Source: Polytrichum commune (lineage: Eukaryota; Streptophyta; Polytrichopsida; Polytrichales; Polytrichaceae). Taken from it: a stretch of 64,000 nt of DNA. The stretch is from the NCBI GenBank assembly GCA_950295325.1, contig OX485807.1:18137666-18201665 (forward strand). Reading direction: 5' to 3'. Under the pieces are notes generated by a model, which saw only the letters and a program-made list of their open reading frames with translations, was not told where the DNA came from and searched no databases. The position numbers were made by a program, and so were the translations under genes. Positions 60,749-64,000 of the stretch are shown piece by piece (position 1 is the first letter of the stretch; the number at the start of each line of letters is the position of its first letter).

Positions 60749-60914
60749 CATAACATTATTCAAATCCATAACAATATTCCGTGGGACTAATAGTATTCCA
60801 CGGAATATTCCCCACATTTAAACCAAATGTGGAAAATATCCGGAAATACCCAGGAATATTTTGTGGAATATTGTTAATCTCATAGAACACTGTTATGAAT
60901 ATGAATAATGTTAT
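60749..60914. mobile_element. Small foldback with ~24-bp arms and GGAATATTCC motifs
   Basis: CATAACATTATTCAAATCCA with TAAC at 60749-60772 pairs with GTTATGAATATGAATAATGT with TATG at 60891-60914, with two or three mismatches. The interior has several GGAATATTCC-type palindromes and a TTCCGTGGGA / TTCCACGGAA pair. Confidence 0.65.
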
Positions 60915-61619
60915 GCAAATTGAGGAGACTCTACTATACCAGTAAGGGGTTTGACTTACTTGCCTCTTTTGGGGGAAAAATCACTGATCATATTCATGGA
61001 ATAAAACTATGAAACAACGTTGCATTCCTCTACTCCACCTCTGGAAAATATTGCACAAATTTCAAGCCACTCTTTCTGGCCGAATCTTATTGTCACCGTG
61101 TTCCGTCGATGGATTCACCATCATAAGTTTGGCATCTGTCAGGGCAGTTGGTGAGGTTGATTATCCAAGTGATCACCATAGGCAAGTATGAATAATGCTG
61201 GACAGGGAGATTCGCACATCTAAGTGCAGTCCATGTGGAACAAATCCATGATTCTTGTTTTTTGGGTTATGGTTATCAGAGTTCAAGTATCAATACACAT
61301 ATACCCCGTGATGGATCAGTCTATACAGTATGTGCTGCAAGTTCTGTATGCAGGGAGAAGCACTTGCTCAGAACTGTGTGATTATGTTTCGTGGTTCTAT
61401 GAGTGGAGGACTTCATGCAACATAGTGACGTGATATATTCATGAGCGTTTGTTTAGCTGACGATGGGTTTGCAAGGGCACGCATTTGTCCTGATTTGAGG
61501 AAAACAATAAACCCTCGACCCATGTTCATATACTGATGGTAGTGTGAGCCCGTAGTTAATCAAGTAGTGAGGCGGGTCTCTGGGACGATCGATGTGCACA
61601 ACGAGGTTGGTGATTTGTG

Positions 61620-63331
61620 ATGATAGGCGGTGGTCGGATTAGGAGAGGAAGTGGCTGCTGCGCAGGGATTCAGGCGGTGATGTTGCACATTTGGATCACA
61701 AGTTTATACCTAAATATCGTATGTTTCCATCTATATGAAGGAGCTGCTGCTTCCGACACTGCCGGGCTGCCTAATATTAGTAATTATGTGCGACCTCCGG
61801 CGGGTCACACTGTAATGCCGGTGCAAATGCTTGCTGGCCTTGCACAAGCGACTGAACCCGATCAGGTATTACCTATTACATTCTCAGTGTGCGATTTTAA
61901 GTTGATTCATTCTTGTGGGTTTAGGTAAGGCTATGTGAATCACATTCAAAAGTTATACTCATCTGTGTACAGGGCCATTACTATTTACATATTGAGTATG
62001 CGATTTCATCACGGTATTTCTTGTAGGTTTAGGTGAGGCTATGTCGATGATCCCGGATATTGGAGCTTGCTGTCAATTCCAAGTAGCTAGCCTATTCTCG
62101 GAGGTGAGGAAGATTGTGGGAATCCTATAATAGAAGTAGGGAAATTGCTCTCGGACCACCCCATATTAGAAGCGGTGAATCACTTTCAACAGATATCTTG
62201 ATGATCTGTGTATGTCATGGTCAGTACTAACATTCTCAGTATGCAGTTTCACTTTGATTCTTGTTTGGGAGTAGGGGCTATGGTCTCGGATGGAATTTTC
62301 TGCTAATTATTCCAAGCAGTCCATTCTCGGAGGTGAGAAGGATTGTGATGAATCCTATGTAAGAAGTAGGGACATTTCTCTTGGATGATCACCTGTAAGA
62401 AGCTGTGAATCATAATCAAAAGATGTATTGGTCTCTGTACATGCCCATGGAATCGTCGAGGGTGTTGTAATTTATGACAGTCTTGATGATATATGATGTC
62501 ATCGAACATAGTCTACAGACGAAATGGAAACCGTAGAAGATTTAAACGACATGCTGCATCTACAGTGCAGTTTTTACCCCAAGAGCTGCGACAGAATGAA
62601 ACTAAACGAAGTTTTTGCTTAGGTTCTAAAACACTTTTCGAATTCTGGCGGCATGAGCGAGGTGTCAATATTTTATACGAGCAGGATGAGCAGGATTGAA
62701 GTATAAGGTGTATTGTGGTGCAGGGAAATATCTTCCCAGTTCTCGATCACCGAAGAATTTCACCAATGGGTTCTATACCGAGTGTAATGTCACTGTTTGA
62801 GACATTATCAACACAGACATGCCTTCTTAGGTGGAAATCACATATCAGTGTCTATCCTGTGACAATTCTAGCGACATTTCCGATAAGAACGAATGTCAGT
62901 TGTTGACAAATACTAATGTTATTCTGGGGTTATTCTCGAAACCAGAATCGTAGGAGTTGATATTTTAGTGAGAGATTCATCCACGCGCGCATCAAGATGC
63001 AACAATCAATTAATAAATTTATCTCAGGTGCATGTGTCATTGGCAGGGCCGAAGCATATGAAAGTGTCATGGATGGCCTACGACAGCAATGTCACCTCCA
63101 CAGTGGAGTATGGCACCGAAGCAGGCAACCTTGGGGAGATTAGCACCATGGGTGTCACCAAAACCTACAGATTCTTGTGGTACAGTTCAGGATGGATGCA
63201 CCATGTGGTGTTGGGACCTCTTCGTGACAGCACGACCTACTTCTATCGATGCGGTGGATTCGGTCCAGTGTTGAACTTCACCACGCCTCCTCCTCCCGGA
63301 CCCAATGTTTCTGTCAAGTTTGCTGTTGTAG
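61620..63331 (+). CDS. Purple acid phosphatase, 5' part (exons 1-2)
   Basis: Exon 1 (61620-61865) and exon 2 (63028-63331) join in phase 0 at Gln-Val; exon 2 ends in phase 1 at a GTAG/GTAATT donor. ATG 61620 gives 183 residues. ATG 61680, residue 21, gives a better secretion signal (MLHIWITSLYLNIVCFHLYE then GAAAS), so the real start may be there. Exon 2 encodes the N-terminal fibronectin-like domain of plant PAPs: QVHVSLAGPKHMKVSW, VEYGTEAG, YSSGWMHHVVLGPL, YFYRCGG, and FAVVG where the family continues GDLGQT. Four NxS/T sites (NIS, NVT, NFT, NVS) suit a glycosylated secreted protein. PAPs release phosphate from esters with a binuclear Fe-metal site. All metal ligands lie beyond 64000, so catalytic integrity cannot be judged. 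The PAP subgroup cannot be assigned. Confidence 0.9.
61866..63027 (+). repeat. PAP intron 1 built of diverged direct repeats
   Basis: A block of about 150-250 bp recurs: ACATTCTCAGTRTGC, then a GATTCTTGT / TAGG stretch, GGCTATG, CGGAGGTGAG, GAAGATTGTG or AAGGATTGTG, AATCCTAT, AGAAGTAGGGA, GAATCA with CA-rich sequence, and CTCTGTACA. Parts are seen near 61881, 61965, 62099, 62232, 62330 and 62395. The intron is otherwise unremarkable, with GTATTA and TCTCAG ends. Confidence 0.65.
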
Positions 63332-64000
63332 GTAATTGCTCATAGCTCATGATCTCTGAACCCCACAAATATGGATGCATTAACTTATCCCCATGCATAT
63401 TTTCTAATTATATGTCAGGTTTGCAATTGTGAAATGGTGCCATTAAAGAACTGCATTCGGTCCGATTGAAACTCTGCAGACATCAGTGAAGGGCTAGGGT
63501 TATAGTTGATAGTCTTCATAGATATTGACACTTTGCTACGAACTGGGATCAAGAGAGTGAATTATTGTTGTGTGGCACAAGCGATTAGAGTTCGAAGATT
63601 ATGTTGTTGTAGGTTGGTCATGACTGATCATCTTAGAACCTTCAAAATGTGGATACATTTACTATCCCCATTTACAATTCCTTCTATGTCCTTGCAATTG
63701 AGCAATGACGCTATTATTAGAGGACTGCGGGGTGGTCGAAACTCTGCAGACATCCATGAAGGGGGTTATGGTTGATACTCTGCATTACCATAGGTATTGA
63801 AACTTTGCTACAAACTAGGATCAAGAGAGTGAAATGTTGTTGTTTGCCATAGGTGACACTAATTTGCTACGACCTGGGATTAAGAAAGTGATTGTTATGT
63901 GATTTAGTAAAATGTAAATGCACTTCCTTGCATGTCCTTGTAGTTGTGATGAAATGGCAGTAGAGGACTGCGGTCCGAAATTCTGCAGATATCAACGAAG
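63332..64000 (+). repeat. PAP intron 2 start with three diverged ~250-bp direct repeats
   Basis: Landmarks TTGCAATTG or TTGTAGTTG, AGGACTGCGG or GAACTGCATTCGG, ACTCTGCAGACATC, TATTGACACTTTGCTAC or variants and GGGATCAAGAGAGTGA recur near 63420-63570, 63693-63830 and 63941-64000, with a partial copy near 63850-63890. No third coding exon (family GDLGQT) is seen before the end of the window, so this intron is longer than 660 bp. Confidence 0.75.

Overview
The window is nuclear DNA from a land plant. Four protein genes can be read, all of plant type and interrupted by short GT-AG introns: ribosomal protein eL29, the transcriptional adaptor ADA2, a three-finger CCCH zinc-finger protein of the Arabidopsis ZC3H17 type, and the 5' part of a purple acid phosphatase. 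Telo-box, site II-like and G-box motifs lie upstream of these genes, as is usual for plant housekeeping promoters. The species or clade cannot be fixed from the sequence. The AT-rich spacers are packed with decayed transposons and foldback elements.

Layout. 1-27.2 kb holds no intact gene. It contains a degenerate PIF/Harbinger transposase (8.1-9.4 kb, +) with a Myb/SANT-like ORF1 remnant converging on it (10.9-11.4 kb, -), a second Harbinger transposase relic (18.1-18.8 kb, -), a copia gag-protease relic (19.5-20.5 kb, +), a minisatellite at 13.2-13.5 kb, and several foldback or MITE-like elements. 27.26-28.1 kb is the eL29 gene (-). 30.38-35.31 kb is ADA2 (-), for which all 13 coding exons join in phase to give 635 aa. 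35.5-37.4 kb is a large inverted repeat with a smaller foldback element nested in one arm. 38.9-48.6 kb is the CCCH gene (+), with a likely far-upstream promoter and 5'UTR and a 725-aa product. 48.7-50.7 kb is a Tigger/pogo relic sitting inside a dispersed AACCGGTT-rich repeat. 51-61.4 kb is repeats again: a SINE candidate, a Harbinger-type nonautonomous element with TTA target duplications, a tandem triplication, and a Mutator-like element with an exact 10-bp duplication. 61.6-64 kb is the first two coding exons of a secreted purple acid phosphatase; its metal-binding core lies past the end.

How the parts relate. ADA2 and the CCCH gene are transcribed divergently; both act in nuclear gene expression, but nothing shows co-regulation. 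The repeats fall into a few families present several times here: the AACCGGTT-rich family, the CTACACTAAATA family, and the GGGCCRCTYCAC Harbinger-end family. Most of the spacer has therefore been built by a small set of nonautonomous elements plus local tandem duplication.
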